64,000 bases of DNA from Microbacterium oxydans (GCF_026559675.1 NZ_CP092891.1:2852001-2916000), one strand, 5' to 3'; counted from the stretch's first letter, positions 24,162-33,348 are shown. The notes: generated by a model not told the origin, from the letters alone. Numbers and translations are program-made.

Positions 24162-25817
24162 ATGACCACTCCCACCGCTCCCCCGACCACGGCTCCGATC
24201 CAGACGACCCAGCAGGGTCCGGCGATCGAGGTCGAAGGCCCCCTCCGCGACCGCTACGACGAGATCCTCACCCCCGCGGCGACCGCCTTCCTCACCGAGC
24301 TGCACCACCGCTTCGCGTCGCGTCGCCACGACCGGCTCGCCGACCGGATGCGCCGCCGTTTCGAGATCGGCAACGGGCACGACCCGCGCTTCCGCGAGGA
24401 CACGGCGCACATCCGCGAGGACACCGAGTGGCGGGTCGCCGGGGCCGGGCCCGGCCTCGAGGACCGCCGCGTCGAGATCACAGGGCCCACCGACCCGAAG
24501 ATGACGATCAACGCGCTCAACTCCGGCGCCCGGGTGTGGCTCGCCGACCAGGAGGACGCCACGAGCCCGACCTGGAAGAACGTCATCGAGGGCCAGCTGT
24601 CCCTGCGCGACGCGATCCGCGGCGAGCTGTCGTTCACCTCGCCGGAGGGCAAGGAGTACCGGGTCACCGCCGAGCGCACCCCCACGATCGTGATGCGTCC
24701 GCGCGGCTGGCACCTGCCGGAGAAGCACATCGCGTTCATCGATCGCGCCGGGCGCCGCACGTCGGCATCCGGTTCGCTCGTCGACGTCGGTCTCTACTTC
24801 CTGCACAACGCGCAGGCGCTGATCGACGGCGGCCGCGGGCCGTACTTCTACATCGCCAAGCTCGAGTCGAGCGAGGAGGCGAAGCTGTGGGACGACGTGT
24901 TCTCGTTCAGTGAGGAGTACATCGGCATCCCCCACGGCACGATCCGCGCGACCGTGCTGATCGAGACGCTGCCGGCCGCGTTCGAGATGGACGAGATCCT
25001 GTACGAGCTGCGCGACCACTGCGCGGGCCTGAACGCCGGCCGCTGGGACTACATCTTCTCGATCATCAAGAACTACCGCGGCCGCGGGGCCCGCTTCGTG
25101 CTCCCCGACCGCAGCGAGGTCACGATGACCGTCCCGTTCATGCGGGCCTACACCGAGCTGCTGGTGCAGACCTGCCACAAGCGGGGGGCCTTCGCGATCG
25201 GCGGCATGAGCGCATCGATCCCGAACCGTCGCGACCCCGAGGCGACGGCACGAGCGATCGAGAAGGTCGCGGCCGACAAGAACCGCGAGGCCGGCGACGG
25301 CTTCGACGGCACCTGGGTGGCCCACCCCGACCTGATCCCGACCGCGCAGGCGGAGTTCGACGCCGTGCTCGGCGACCGCCCGAACCAGGTCGACCGCCAG
25401 CGGCCCGACGTGCACGTGGAGGCGCGTGATCTGCTCGACCTGCACATCGGCCGCCCCATCACGGCGCAGGGCGTCCGGGACAACGTGTCGGTGGCCATCC
25501 GCTACCTGGAGGCGTGGCTGCGCGGGCTCGGCGCCGTCGCGATCGACAATCTGATGGAGGATGCCGCGACCGCCGAGATCAGCCGCTCGCAGGTGTGGCA
25601 GTGGATCCACCAGGACCGCACCACGCAGGACGGGACCCCGATCACCGCGGAGTACGTCGAGGGCCTGATCACCCAGGTGCTCGCCCAGGCGACGCGCAGC
25701 CACGGCGACCGATACGACGACGCGGCGGAGATCTTCCGCGAGGTCGCCCTGCAGGAAGAGTTCCCGACCTTCCTCACCCTGGGCGCCTACAGCCGGTTCC
25801 TGATCGACGAGGACTGA
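24162..25817 (+). CDS. aceB: Malate synthase A
   Basis: A 551-residue malate synthase of the A type (isoform G would be about 730 residues). It condenses glyoxylate with acetyl-CoA to malate. Visible signatures are LADQEDATSPTW, the catalytic arginine in VMRPRGWHLPEKH, PYFYIAKLES, TVLIETLPAAFEMDEIL (Glu/Asp ligands) and GAVAIDNLMEDAATAEISR with the catalytic aspartate. GAAGGA lies 9 bases before the ATG. It forms an operon with aceA; a strong hairpin follows directly. Confidence 0.97.
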   Translation: MTTPTAPPTTAPIQTTQQGPAIEVEGPLRDRYDEILTPAATAFLTELHHRFASRRHDRLADRMRRRFEIGNGHDPRFREDTAHIREDTEWRVAGAGPGLEDRRVEITGPTDPKMTINALNSGARVWLADQEDATSPTWKNVIEGQLSLRDAIRGELSFTSPEGKEYRVTAERTPTIVMRPRGWHLPEKHIAFIDRAGRRTSASGSLVDVGLYFLHNAQALIDGGRGPYFYIAKLESSEEAKLWDDVFSFSEEYIGIPHGTIRATVLIETLPAAFEMDEILYELRDHCAGLNAGRWDYIFSIIKNYRGRGARFVLPDRSEVTMTVPFMRAYTELLVQTCHKRGAFAIGGMSASIPNRRDPEATARAIEKVAADKNREAGDGFDGTWVAHPDLIPTAQAEFDAVLGDRPNQVDRQRPDVHVEARDLLDLHIGRPITAQGVRDNVSVAIRYLEAWLRGLGAVAIDNLMEDAATAEISRSQVWQWIHQDRTTQDGTPITAEYVEGLITQVLAQATRSHGDRYDDAAEIFREVALQEEFPTFLTLGAYSRFLIDED

Positions 25818-25823
25818 ACGCGC

Positions 25824-25867
25824 GAGAGCCCCTCGGCCGCGGAGGATGCCGTGGCCGAGGGGCTCTC
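25824..25867 (+). terminator. Terminator hairpin after aceB
   Basis: Perfect 15-bp stem (25824-25838 with 25853-25867, beginning GAGAGCCCC) around a 14-nt loop, 6 bp after the aceB stop. No U-run follows, as is common in high-GC actinobacteria. Confidence 0.8.
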
Positions 25868-25911
25868 CCCTGTCCGGAGCCGGTGCCGTCGAGCGGGCGT
25901 AGCCTGGAGGC

Positions 25912-26343
25912 ATGACCGACGTCTGGGCGGACATCGCCTCCGAGTTCCTGCACTTCTACCCGCGCGGCAGGCGGCTGCTGGCGGTGGCCGGAGCAGACGC
26001 GGAGCGCTCGCGTCTCGCCGCCGACGCACTGTCCGCGGCTCTGACCGCCGTGGGCCAGCAGGTGGTCCGCGAGCATTCGGCGGAGGGCGATGAGCCGGGC
26101 GTGCGGGCGGTGGTCACCGCGTTCCGCGAAGGACCGCAGACCGAGAGCATCCTGCTCCTCTCCGGACCCGCGGCGCTGCTCGGCGAGCGCACCCGGGGCA
26201 TGTGGAACTACGCCGTGTGGCAGCTCGCCGGTGACGAGCCGCCGCACACGGTCGCCGGGTCGATCGTCGACGTGACCGACCCCGCGCATCCGGCCCGGCG
26301 GTTCACCGACTACTGCGCGCTGCCCGCGTCCTACGGCGCCTGA
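25912..26343 (+). CDS. Small soluble protein of unknown function
   Basis: A 143-residue protein. The N-terminal third (GRRLLAVAGADAERSRLAADAL) is laid out like a beta strand plus P-loop plus helix but lacks the Lys-Ser/Thr of a Walker A motif. The second half contains SILLLSGPAALLGERTRG and MWNYAVWQLAGD, vaguely like the substrate region of uridine-kinase-type P-loop proteins. I therefore suspect a degenerate P-loop fold but cannot assign a function. TAGCCT lies exactly 6 bases upstream of the ATG, so translation may be leaderless. It is monocistronic between the aceB terminator and the lrp gene. Confidence 0.7.
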   Translation: MTDVWADIASEFLHFYPRGRRLLAVAGADAERSRLAADALSAALTAVGQQVVREHSAEGDEPGVRAVVTAFREGPQTESILLLSGPAALLGERTRGMWNYAVWQLAGDEPPHTVAGSIVDVTDPAHPARRFTDYCALPASYGA

Positions 26344-26367
26344 CGCCGTCGGTCCTCTGCGCTCGCC

Positions 26368-26877
26368 TCAGTGGAAGGACGCGGCCACCGAGTTGCGGTG
26401 GTAATCGAACACGATGCTCGTGCGCGTGGAGGCGACACTGCTCTGCGCGGACAGGTGCTCGAGCACGAACTCGCGCATCTCCGAGGAGTCGGCGACCGCG
26501 ATGTGCAGCAGGAAGTCGTCGTCTCCGCCGAGGAAGAAGACCTGGATCACCGGAGGCAGCACGCGCACGCGCTCCGCGAACTCCACGATGCTCTCCCGCC
26601 GACCGCTCGGGCGCAGCGTCACGCCGATGATGGCCTGCAGCCCGGCGCCCAGCATCCGCTCGTCCACGCTCGCGTGGAAGCCCGTGATGACACCGCGGTC
26701 GACGAGTGCGCGCAGTCGGGTGTGCGCGGTCGACGGTGCGACGCCGAGGCGCGCGGCGAGCTCGGCATTGGTCATCCGCCCGTCCGCCGTGAGGAGTCGC
26801 ACGATCCTGGCGTCGAGCGGGTCGAGTGCGGGCGCCCGAACGCTGTTCGGCTCCGGGACCTCTGAGATAGTCTCCAT
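26368..26877 (-). CDS. Lrp/AsnC-family regulator, probable AldR
   Basis: A 169-residue feast/famine regulator. The helix-turn-helix is at about residues 20-65 (LDPLDARIVRLL, NAELAARLGVAPSTAHTRLRAL). A RAM ligand-binding domain follows (about 80-160; VFFLGGDDDFLLHIAVAD). It is divergent from alanine dehydrogenase, as AldR is in mycobacteria, and probably activates it in response to alanine. The start at METISEV was chosen because AATAAT lies 7 bases upstream, giving a leaderless mRNA; an ATG 9 bases earlier is possible but would lie inside the promoter spacing. Confidence 0.85.
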   Translation of the reverse strand: METISEVPEPNSVRAPALDPLDARIVRLLTADGRMTNAELAARLGVAPSTAHTRLRALVDRGVITGFHASVDERMLGAGLQAIIGVTLRPSGRRESIVEFAERVRVLPPVIQVFFLGGDDDFLLHIAVADSSEMREFVLEHLSAQSSVASTRTSIVFDYHRNSVAASFH

Positions 26878-26890
26878 ACGAAGCATTATT

Positions 26891-26958
26891 CAGGATCGCA
26901 GCTCCTGCCGAATCATCTTCAGTGATTCTGTCGAAACTCCGACGTTTCTGCGATCCTG
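26891..26958. promoter_or_regulatory. Nested inverted repeats between lrp and ald
   Basis: CAGGATCGCAG (26891-26901) and its exact complement CTGCGATCCTG (26948-26958) flank a smaller repeat, GAATCA (26910-26915) and TGATTC (26923-26928). Both fill the 114-bp divergent region. Lrp-family octamers wrap DNA through spaced sites, which fits this layout. Confidence 0.62.
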
Positions 26959-26991
26959 GTGCCGACCGCACAATGCACCCCTGGAGGATCA

Positions 26992-28086
26992 ATGAAGATC
27001 GGCGTCCCCACCGAGGTCAAGAACAACGAGAACCGTGTCGCGCTCACGCCCGCCGGCGCCGACCGCCTGGTCCACGAGGGCCACCGCGTGCTCGTGCAGT
27101 CCGGTGCGGGCCTGGGGTCGCGCATCACGGACGACGACTACCGCGCCGCCGGTGCCGAGATCGTCGCGACCGCCGCCGAGGCCTGGGGCGACGCCGACCT
27201 GGTCATCAAGGTCAAGGAGCCGATCGCCCAGGAGTACGGCTTCCTGCGCGCCGACCTCACACTGTTCACCTACCTGCACCTCGCCGCCGACCGCGCGCTG
27301 ACCGAGGCCCTCGTGGGGGCCGGGACCACCGCTGTCGCGTACGAGACGGTGCAGCTGCCCGACCGCTCCCTGCCGCTGCTGGTGCCGATGAGCGAGATCG
27401 CCGGCCGGCTCTCGGTCACCATGGGCTCGTATTCGCTGCTGCGTTCGCATGGCGGGCGCGGCATGCTGCTCGGCGGCATCGCCGGTACCCCGCGCGCCAA
27501 GACCGTCGTGATCGGCGGCGGTGTCGCGGGAGAGCACGCGGCGGCGAACGCGCTCGGCCTCGGCTCCAGGGTGACCGTGATCGACGTCTCCCTGCCGCGT
27601 CTGCGCGAGCTCGAGCACCGCTACGGCGGCGCACTGGAGACCCGCGCATCGAGTCGCTACGACATCGCCGAGGAGCTCAAGACCGCCGATCTCGTGATCG
27701 GCTCCGTGCTGATCCCGGGCGCTGCCGCCCCCAAGCTCGTCACCGACGACATGGTCGCCGCGATGAAGCCGGGCTCGGTGCTGGTCGACATCGCGATCGA
27801 CCAGGGCGGATGCTTCGAGGGGTCGCGGCCCACCACCCACGACGACCCGACGTTCGCCGTGCACGACTCGATCTACTACTGCGTGGCGAACATGCCGGGC
27901 GCAGTCCCGGAGACCGCGACCCGCGCCCTGACCAACGCGACCCTCCCCTACGTCTCCGCGATCGCGGGCAAGGGCTGGGAGCGCGCGGCCTCGGAGGACC
28001 CGTCGCTCGCGAAGGGTCTCAACGTGCAGGATGGGCGCATCACGCTGCCGGCCGTCGCTCAGGCGCACGGCTTCGAGACGGACTGA
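26992..28086 (+). CDS. ald: Alanine dehydrogenase
   Basis: A 364-residue NAD-dependent alanine dehydrogenase, converting L-alanine to pyruvate and ammonia or the reverse. The family N-terminus [20 protein letters not shown] is intact, the catalytic pair K75 (VIKVKEP) and H96 (TYLHLAAD) is present, and the NAD fold is [28 protein letters not shown] precedes the ATG. It is divergent from an AldR-like regulator with spaced inverted repeats between. Ald often helps redox balance under low oxygen, of interest given the DevR/DevS-like pair in the same window. Confidence 0.96.
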   Translation: MKIGVPTEVKNNENRVALTPAGADRLVHEGHRVLVQSGAGLGSRITDDDYRAAGAEIVATAAEAWGDADLVIKVKEPIAQEYGFLRADLTLFTYLHLAADRALTEALVGAGTTAVAYETVQLPDRSLPLLVPMSEIAGRLSVTMGSYSLLRSHGGRGMLLGGIAGTPRAKTVVIGGGVAGEHAAANALGLGSRVTVIDVSLPRLRELEHRYGGALETRASSRYDIAEELKTADLVIGSVLIPGAAAPKLVTDDMVAAMKPGSVLVDIAIDQGGCFEGSRPTTHDDPTFAVHDSIYYCVANMPGAVPETATRALTNATLPYVSAIAGKGWERAASEDPSLAKGLNVQDGRITLPAVAQAHGFETD

Positions 28087-28139
28087 CCTCAGGACGGCTC
28101 TACCGCACGACGGACGCCGTGCTCGGCTACCATCGGCGC

Positions 28140-28289
28140 ATGGAGACCGAGGCGTCGGACACGGAGGAGCCCACCCTCTCGCTGCCGATGCGCATGCTGC
28201 TCCGACTGCTCGCGCACGTCGGGGTCGGACTGGCGATCGCGCTGTTCCTGTCGTGGCCGTGGATACTGCTCGCCGGCTGGCGGGAGTGA
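28140..28289 (+). CDS. Small single-span membrane protein
   Basis: A 49-residue protein: an acidic N-terminus (METEASDTEE), a short basic patch (MRMLLRLL) and one hydrophobic segment (HVGVGLAIALFLSWPWILLAG). It resembles the many small inner-membrane proteins of actinobacteria. TACCAT sits exactly 6 bases upstream of the ATG, so expression is probably from a leaderless promoter of its own, 53 bp after ald. Function unknown; too small for a family call. Confidence 0.6.
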   Translation: METEASDTEEPTLSLPMRMLLRLLAHVGVGLAIALFLSWPWILLAGWRE

Positions 28290-28408
28290 TCGTCGAGCGA
28301 CGCTCCCGGTGCTGACTCCCCGCACTCTTCCTCCGACGCGAAAGAACTCAGGTTCTTCATGACGACTCGCCGGGCGGCCCGGCGGGTGACCCGAGTACGC
28401 TCGTAATC

Positions 28409-29608
28409 GTGACCGAACGCGCACCTCTCTCCCGCAAGCTGTCCGCCATCGCCGAGTCCGCGACCCTCAAGGTCGATGCCAAGGCCAAGGCCCTCAAGGC
28501 CGAAGGCAAGAACGTCATCTCGTACGCCGCCGGCGAGCCCGACTTCGCGACGCCGCAGTTCATCGTGGACGCCGCCGCCGAGGCTCTGGCCGACCCGGCG
28601 AGCTACCGGTACACGCCCGCTCCGGGTCTTCCGGCGCTGCGCGAGGCGATCGCCGCGAAGACGCTGCGCGACTCCGGACTCGAGGTCTCCCCCAGCCAGG
28701 TGATCGTCACCAACGGCGGCAAGCAGTCCGTCTACCAGGCGTTCCAGGCCGTCGTGAACCCCGGCGACGAGGTGCTGCTGCCCGCGCCGTACTGGACCAC
28801 GTACCCCGAGGCCATCCGCCTCGCCGACGGCACGCCCGTCGAGGTCTTCGCCGGCGCCGACCAGGAGTACAAGGTCACGGTCGCGCAGCTCGAGGCCGCG
28901 CGCACCGCACGCACCACCGCTCTCGTCTTCGTGTCGCCGTCGAACCCCACCGGCTCGGTGTACACGGCCGAGGAGACCAAGGCCATCGGCGAATGGGCGC
29001 TCGAGCACGGCATCTGGATCATCAGCGACGAGATCTACCAGAACCTCACCTACGACGGGGTCAAGGCCACCTCGATCGTCGAGGCCGTCCCCGAGGTCGC
29101 CGGCCAGACGATCCTGGTGAACGGCGTCGCGAAGACCTATGCGATGACCGGCTGGCGCGTGGGCTGGATGGTCGGTCCGGCCGACGCCATCAAGATCGCC
29201 GGGAACCTGCAGTCGCACCTGACCAGCAACGTGAACAACGTCGCCCAGAAGGCCGCGATCGCCGCCCTGAACGGCCCGCAGGACGAGTCGGAGCAGTTCC
29301 GCCAGGCCTTCGACCGCCGCCGGCAGCTCATCGTCTCGGAACTCTCGAAGATCGACGGCCTCGTGGTGCCGAACCCGCTCGGCGCGTTCTACGTCTACCC
29401 CGACGTGCAGGGTCTGCTCGGACGCACCTGGGGCGGCGTGACGCCGACCACCTCGCTCGAGCTCGCGGACCTGATCCTCGACCAGGCCGAGGTCGCCGTC
29501 GTCCCCGGCGAGGCCTTCGGCCCCTCCGGTTACATCCGCATGTCGTACGCCCTGGGCGACGACCAGCTGCTCGAGGGCGTGCAGCGCCTGCAGCGCCTGT
29601 TCGCCTGA
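28409..29608 (+). CDS. aspC: Aspartate aminotransferase (class I)
   Basis: A 399-residue class-I PLP aminotransferase. It has [14 protein letters not shown], the substrate loop [25 protein letters not shown], the PLP-stacking [14 protein letters not shown], the Schiff-base lysine in [16 protein letters not shown], and the arginine in SGYIRMSYA. The pattern is that of the bacterial type-I-gamma aspartate transaminase. The GTG start lies 7 bases after TACGCT, another probable leaderless start. A 6-bp hairpin (28341-28356) is the only structure between it and the small gene before. A strong terminator follows. Confidence 0.9.
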   Translation: MTERAPLSRKLSAIAESATLKVDAKAKALKAEGKNVISYAAGEPDFATPQFIVDAAAEALADPASYRYTPAPGLPALREAIAAKTLRDSGLEVSPSQVIVTNGGKQSVYQAFQAVVNPGDEVLLPAPYWTTYPEAIRLADGTPVEVFAGADQEYKVTVAQLEAARTARTTALVFVSPSNPTGSVYTAEETKAIGEWALEHGIWIISDEIYQNLTYDGVKATSIVEAVPEVAGQTILVNGVAKTYAMTGWRVGWMVGPADAIKIAGNLQSHLTSNVNNVAQKAAIAALNGPQDESEQFRQAFDRRRQLIVSELSKIDGLVVPNPLGAFYVYPDVQGLLGRTWGGVTPTTSLELADLILDQAEVAVVPGEAFGPSGYIRMSYALGDDQLLEGVQRLQRLFA

Positions 29609-29611
29609 CCT

Positions 29612-29648
29612 CGTCGAGACCCATTGCACTCGCCGATGGGTCTCGACG
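29612..29648 (+). terminator. Terminator hairpin after aspC
   Basis: Perfect 13-bp stem (29612-29624 with 29636-29648, CGTCGAGACCCAT) and an 11-nt loop, 3 bp after the aspC stop. Confidence 0.78.
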
Positions 29649-29680
29649 CATGTGAGGGGCGCATCGCCGATACTGGAGGA

Positions 29681-30118
29681 ATGGCGGACGGTGAGCAGGA
29701 GGATGAGCGGATGCCGGTGACTCTGCGGGTGGCCTTCCCCATCCTGAGCACCGTGACCGTGCTGGTCTTCTTCCTCGCCCTCGCGGTCGCTCCCTTCCTC
29801 TGGTACTGGGGAGGAGAGTGGCGACAGGTGCTCAGTGTGCTCCCCTTCGTACCGGTGGCCGTCTATGCGACCATCACGGTGCTCGTGATACGACGAAAGT
29901 CGTGGGCCCGGTACGCGACCCTGCTGTTCCCGCTTCCGCTCGCGCTCTACGTTCCGGCGGTAGGGGCCCCGATCTGGGAGTTCTGGGCCGGCCTTGCGGG
30001 CCTCGCCCTCACCACCGCGGCGGTCGTGTTGATCTTCGTGCCGTCATCTCGTCCCTACTTCGACAGCGGGACGCCTCAGTCCTCAGGGTGGAAGCCGATC
30101 AGCCAGCGGATGCCGTAG
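29681..30118 (+). CDS. Four-span membrane protein of unknown function
   Basis: A 145-residue membrane protein with four hydrophobic segments (about residues 15-38, 48-68, 78-95 and 102-125; for example TVTVLVFFLALAVAPFLWYW). No motif identifies a family. GGAGGA abuts the ATG at 29681; an in-frame ATG at 29624 lies inside the aspC terminator and is unlikely. The last 14 codons overlap the convergent VOC-family gene by 43 bp, an unusually long tail-to-tail overlap. Function unknown. Confidence 0.7.
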   Translation: MADGEQEDERMPVTLRVAFPILSTVTVLVFFLALAVAPFLWYWGGEWRQVLSVLPFVPVAVYATITVLVIRRKSWARYATLLFPLPLALYVPAVGAPIWEFWAGLAGLALTTAAVVLIFVPSSRPYFDSGTPQSSGWKPISQRMP

Positions 30119-30477
30119 CGGTCGACGAGCGTGCCGTCGAAGTCTCCCCAGGGTCGCTGCTGCAGCGCGTCGAGTACCCGGCCGCCGGCGGCGAGCCCAT
30201 CGAACCAGCCGGTGAGGGTGAGGGCGTCGGCCGTGCCGAGCAGGGAGAGGAACATGCCGCCCATCTGCACGGCGTCGTCATCGGCACCGGCATCCGCTCC
30301 CGCGAGCTCGACGAGTCCGCTCAGCTGCCCGTGCGCGACGGCATCGCCGGGACCGTCGTGTCGGCCGGCGGTGGCGTAGTCGAGCAGCTGCAGGTCACCG
30401 CCGAACACGGCCTGGTAGTGGCGCAGCGCCTCTGCGGCGTTGCCGGGGAACAGCAGGTACGGGATCAGTCCGCTCAT
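30076..30477 (-). CDS. VOC/PhnB-like glyoxalase-fold protein
   Basis: A 133-residue PhnB/DUF1338-type VOC protein: paired beta-alpha-beta modules with IPYLLFPGNAAEALRHYQAVFGG (first part typical of PhnB) at the N-terminus and PWGDFDGTLVDRYGIRWLIG at the C-terminus. Such proteins are soluble dimers of mostly unknown substrate. The metal-binding residues of true glyoxalases are not all evident. TACACT lies 6 bases upstream of the ATG, so the mRNA is probably leaderless. It precedes murB on the same strand by 30 bp but has no obvious link to it. Confidence 0.8.
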   Translation of the reverse strand: MSGLIPYLLFPGNAAEALRHYQAVFGGDLQLLDYATAGRHDGPGDAVAHGQLSGLVELAGADAGADDDAVQMGGMFLSLLGTADALTLTGWFDGLAAGGRVLDALQQRPWGDFDGTLVDRYGIRWLIGFHPED

Positions 30478-30507
30478 GCCGCGAGTGTAGTCCCGACCGC
30501 CGACGCC

Positions 30508-31641
30508 CTAGAGGTCGACGCCGACGAGGACCGGCTCCGGCTGCAGCACGAGACCGAACTCGGCGTGCACGCGGCTCTGGATGAACCGGGCCAGTTCGGC
30601 GACCTCACCGGCCGTGGCGCCGCCGCGGTTGGTCAGCGCGAGCGCGTGCTTCGTCGAGACCGAGGCGCGCGAGCGCGGAAGCTTGAACCCCTTGCGGATG
30701 CCTGCCTGCTCGATCAGCCAGGCCGCACTCACCTTCACGTCGGACACGACGGAGGGCTTCGACGGCGGCACCTGCCCGTCGTAGGACGCGAGCGGGATCA
30801 CGGTCACCGCATCGAGGTCGGGGGCGACGGGCCAGCGCGGGCACTCCGGGGGCAGGGCCCTGGCCACCGCGGCCGTCACGATCGCGTTCTGGAAGAAGGA
30901 GCCGACGCCGTGCGTGTCGGGGTCGTCCGCATCGAGCAGCATCCCCTTCGACGCCCGGGTCGCGAGGATGCGCTCGCGCACCCAGCCCAGGGGAACCGGG
31001 GTGTCATCGGTCAGGCCCAGGGCACGACGCAGCTGCTCGCCGCGCACCACGCGCTCGCCCGCGACCAGGAGGTCGACCGTCACCGAGAGGATCACGGCCC
31101 GACGCAGGGGCACGCTCCCGTGGTGGTGCTTGAGGACGGAGGTGCGGAAGCCGAGTCCGAGCTCGGCAGCGGGAACGGTCGAGATCTCGCCGGTTGACTC
31201 GTCGATGAGCTCGACCTCGACCAGCGTCTCCTGGATCTCCTGCCCGTACGCGCCGATGTTCTGTACGGGGGCCGCGCCGACGGTGCCGGGGATGCCGCTC
31301 ATGGCCTCGAGCCCCGCGTAACCGTGGGCGACGGCGTGGGCGACCAGGTCGTCCCAGCCGTGTCCGGCCTGCGCGCGCAGACGGATGCGACCGGCATGTG
31401 GGGAGGGAAGCTCCTCGATGCCCTCGGTGCGCACCCGGATGACCGTGCCCTCGAAGGGCTCGTCGCCGACGAAGAGATTGGAGCCGCCGCCGAGGACGAA
31501 CCACTCGTCGCCGCGCCCCCACGTCTCCCGCAGGGCTTCGACCAGCCCCTCGGTCGTCGTCGCCTCGAACATCCGCTCCGGTGCCGCGCCCGTGCGGAGG
31601 GTGGTCAGCTCCGCGAGCCGGATCGACTCGATCTCCCGCAT
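30508..31641 (-). CDS. murB: UDP-N-acetylmuramate dehydrogenase
   Basis: A 377-residue MurB (type I). It reduces the enolpyruvyl ether to make UDP-MurNAc, a committed step of peptidoglycan synthesis, in the cytoplasm. FAD-binding motifs are VLGGGSNLFVGD and AMSGIPGTVGAAPVQNIGAYGQE (first 20 residues diagnostic). The catalytic serine is in GVGSFFQNAIV. The start MREIESIR follows the MaoC-type gene by 10 bp. The linkage of murB to two hot-dog-fold dehydratase genes is conserved in many actinobacteria. The 3' end is close to VOC's start, with no hairpin. Confidence 0.95.
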   Translation of the reverse strand: MREIESIRLAELTTLRTGAAPERMFEATTTEGLVEALRETWGRGDEWFVLGGGSNLFVGDEPFEGTVIRVRTEGIEELPSPHAGRIRLRAQAGHGWDDLVAHAVAHGYAGLEAMSGIPGTVGAAPVQNIGAYGQEIQETLVEVELIDESTGEISTVPAAELGLGFRTSVLKHHHGSVPLRRAVILSVTVDLLVAGERVVRGEQLRRALGLTDDTPVPLGWVRERILATRASKGMLLDADDPDTHGVGSFFQNAIVTAAVARALPPECPRWPVAPDLDAVTVIPLASYDGQVPPSKPSVVSDVKVSAAWLIEQAGIRKGFKLPRSRASVSTKHALALTNRGGATAGEVAELARFIQSRVHAEFGLVLQPEPVLVGVDL

Positions 31642-31651
31642 CAGACCGCCC

Positions 31652-32053
31652 TCATCGGACGGCGACGCGCAGCTGCGCCTTGACGAGCACGGTGGTCTCG
31701 CCGAACGTGACCTTGAGGTCGACGCGCGCGACCTCGTCATCGACCGCGCCCACCGTGGCGACGACGTGGATGTCCGCACCGTCGACCGGGTCGACGACGA
31801 CCGGCTTCGTGAAGCGCACGCCGTAGTCGAGGATCCGCGTGGCGGGGTCCAGCGCCGCGACGACGACCGACGAGGCGATGCCCATCGTGAGCATGCCGTG
31901 CGCGAGCACACCGGGGAGCCCGACGGAGGCCGCGACTTCATCGCGGTAATGGATCGGGTTGAAGTCTCCGGAAGCCCCGGCGTAGCGCACCAGCGACTCA
32001 CGGGTCAGGTGCACGGTGCGCTCGGCGAGGACGTCTCCGACGGTGTAGCCCAT
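31652..32053 (-). CDS. MaoC-type hot-dog dehydratase (HadB-like)
   Basis: A 133-residue hydratase of the MaoC family. The catalytic hydratase-2 motif is complete: YAGASGDFNPIHYRD, with Asp and His of the active site, and GVLAHGMLTMG follows. In mycobacteria the homologous HadB works with HadA or HadC in fatty-acid elongation. Microbacteriaceae lack mycolic acids, so a general enoyl-thioester hydratase role is more likely. It overlaps the partner dehydratase gene by one base (TGATG) and precedes murB. Confidence 0.87.
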   Translation of the reverse strand: MGYTVGDVLAERTVHLTRESLVRYAGASGDFNPIHYRDEVAASVGLPGVLAHGMLTMGIASSVVVAALDPATRILDYGVRFTKPVVVDPVDGADIHVVATVGAVDDEVARVDLKVTFGETTVLVKAQLRVAVR

Positions 32054-32514
32054 CAGGCGGCCTCCCCTTCATCCGTGCTCTCGGCGCCGACGAGCAGCAC
32101 GCTGGTCGCGGTGACGACGTGGGCGCCCGCGGGGTCGGTGATCTCGGCCTCGCTGGTGATCATGGCGTTTCCGCCCATCATCCGGATGCCGGTGACCCGC
32201 AGCTGCGCGGTGAGCTCGTCGCCGGCGACGATCGGGCGCGTGTAGGTGAAGCGCTGCTCGGCGTGGATCGTGCGGGCGAGCACGATGCCGGAGTCCTCCT
32301 GCGCCAGCAGCTGCTGCAGCGTGAGGTCCTGGATCACCATCGCGAACGTGGGCGGGGCGACGACGTCGTTGAAGCCTGCCGCGCGGGCCGCCTTGACGTC
32401 GGTGTGCTGCGGAGCGTCGGCGAAGACGGCGCGAGCGAACTCGCGCACCTTCTCGCGGCCGACGAGGTACGGGGCCGTCGGCGGGAATTCCCGGCCGACC
32501 AGATCTTGGTTCAC
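32053..32514 (-). CDS. FAS1-type dehydratase partner (HadA/HadC-like)
   Basis: A 153-residue hot-dog protein of the FAS1-like dehydratase type (REFPPTAPYLVGREKVREFA, VVAPPTFAMVIQ, RTIHAEQRFTYTRPIVAGD). It lacks the catalytic Asp-His hydratase motif, as expected for the substrate-binding subunit that pairs with a MaoC subunit. The GTG at 32514 was chosen because GAGGGG lies 5 bases upstream; another GTG two codons earlier is nearly in contact with that sequence. First gene of the operon leading to murB. Confidence 0.85.
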   Translation of the reverse strand: MNQDLVGREFPPTAPYLVGREKVREFARAVFADAPQHTDVKAARAAGFNDVVAPPTFAMVIQDLTLQQLLAQEDSGIVLARTIHAEQRFTYTRPIVAGDELTAQLRVTGIRMMGGNAMITSEAEITDPAGAHVVTATSVLLVGAESTDEGEAA

Positions 32515-32550
32515 TGCCACCCCTCGATCCTACTTGGCCGCCCTGCGGGA

Positions 32551-33348
32551 TCAGCCGCGCTTGCGACCCCTGATCGCCTTGATCGCCATCTGCACCGCGA
32601 TCACGACGAGGTATGCCGCGAACAGCATGTTCCCCAGCGTCGGGTCGACGATGGTCGCGAGCCACGCGCCGAGGGCCGTGGTCGTACAGGCGGAGACGCC
32701 GATGAGCGCGGCGGCGAGGAGGTCGACGTTGCGGTTGCGGACGTTGCCGATCGTCCCGGAGATCGCGGTCGGGATCATCATGAGGAGCGAGGTGCCCTTG
32801 GCGACCAGGTCGCTCGTGCCGAAGGCCAGCATCAGCACGGGCACGACGATCACCCCGCCGCCGACGCCGATGAGCCCGGCCAGGATGCCGGTGCCGATGC
32901 CGACGCCGACCAGGGCGATGCCGGTCAGCCAGGTGAGCTCGAACGCGGCGTCACGCGAGGGGATGACCAGGAAGAGACTGACGATCACGACCACGAGGAA
33001 GCCGACGAAGCCCCAGCGCAGAGCCGTCTGCGAGATGCGCGGCAGCAGGCGCGTGCCGATCTGCGCACCGACCACGGCCCCGGCCGCGAGGATGATCGCG
33101 GGGATCCACGCCACCGACCCGGTCGTGGCGTACGAGATGACGCCGACGCTGGCCGTGGGCACGATCGCTGCCAGCGAGGTTCCGGCGGCGAGGCGCTGGT
33201 CGAAGTGCAGCAGCAGCACCAGGAGGGGGACGATGACCGTGCCGCCGCCGACGCCGAAGAGGCCGGAGAGGAGACCGGCGAGGAGGCCGATGCCGATGAA
33301 CGCGGTGTAGGCACGAGGCCCTCGTGCGGGGGCCTGTACGTCAGTCAC
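32551..33348 (-). CDS. TauE/SafE-family membrane permease
   Basis: A 265-residue membrane protein with about eight hydrophobic segments and the duplicated TauE motif: LLSGLFGVGGGTVIVPLLV near the N-terminus and ILAGLIGVGGGVIVVPVLM in the second half. The family exports sulfite, sulfoacetate or related anions. No sulfur-metabolism gene lies beside it, so the substrate is open. It is downstream of tctA by 36 bp and could be read through from the tct operon. Confidence 0.88.
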   Translation of the reverse strand: MTDVQAPARGPRAYTAFIGIGLLAGLLSGLFGVGGGTVIVPLLVLLLHFDQRLAAGTSLAAIVPTASVGVISYATTGSVAWIPAIILAAGAVVGAQIGTRLLPRISQTALRWGFVGFLVVVIVSLFLVIPSRDAAFELTWLTGIALVGVGIGTGILAGLIGVGGGVIVVPVLMLAFGTSDLVAKGTSLLMMIPTAISGTIGNVRNRNVDLLAAALIGVSACTTTALGAWLATIVDPTLGNMLFAAYLVVIAVQMAIKAIRGRKRG

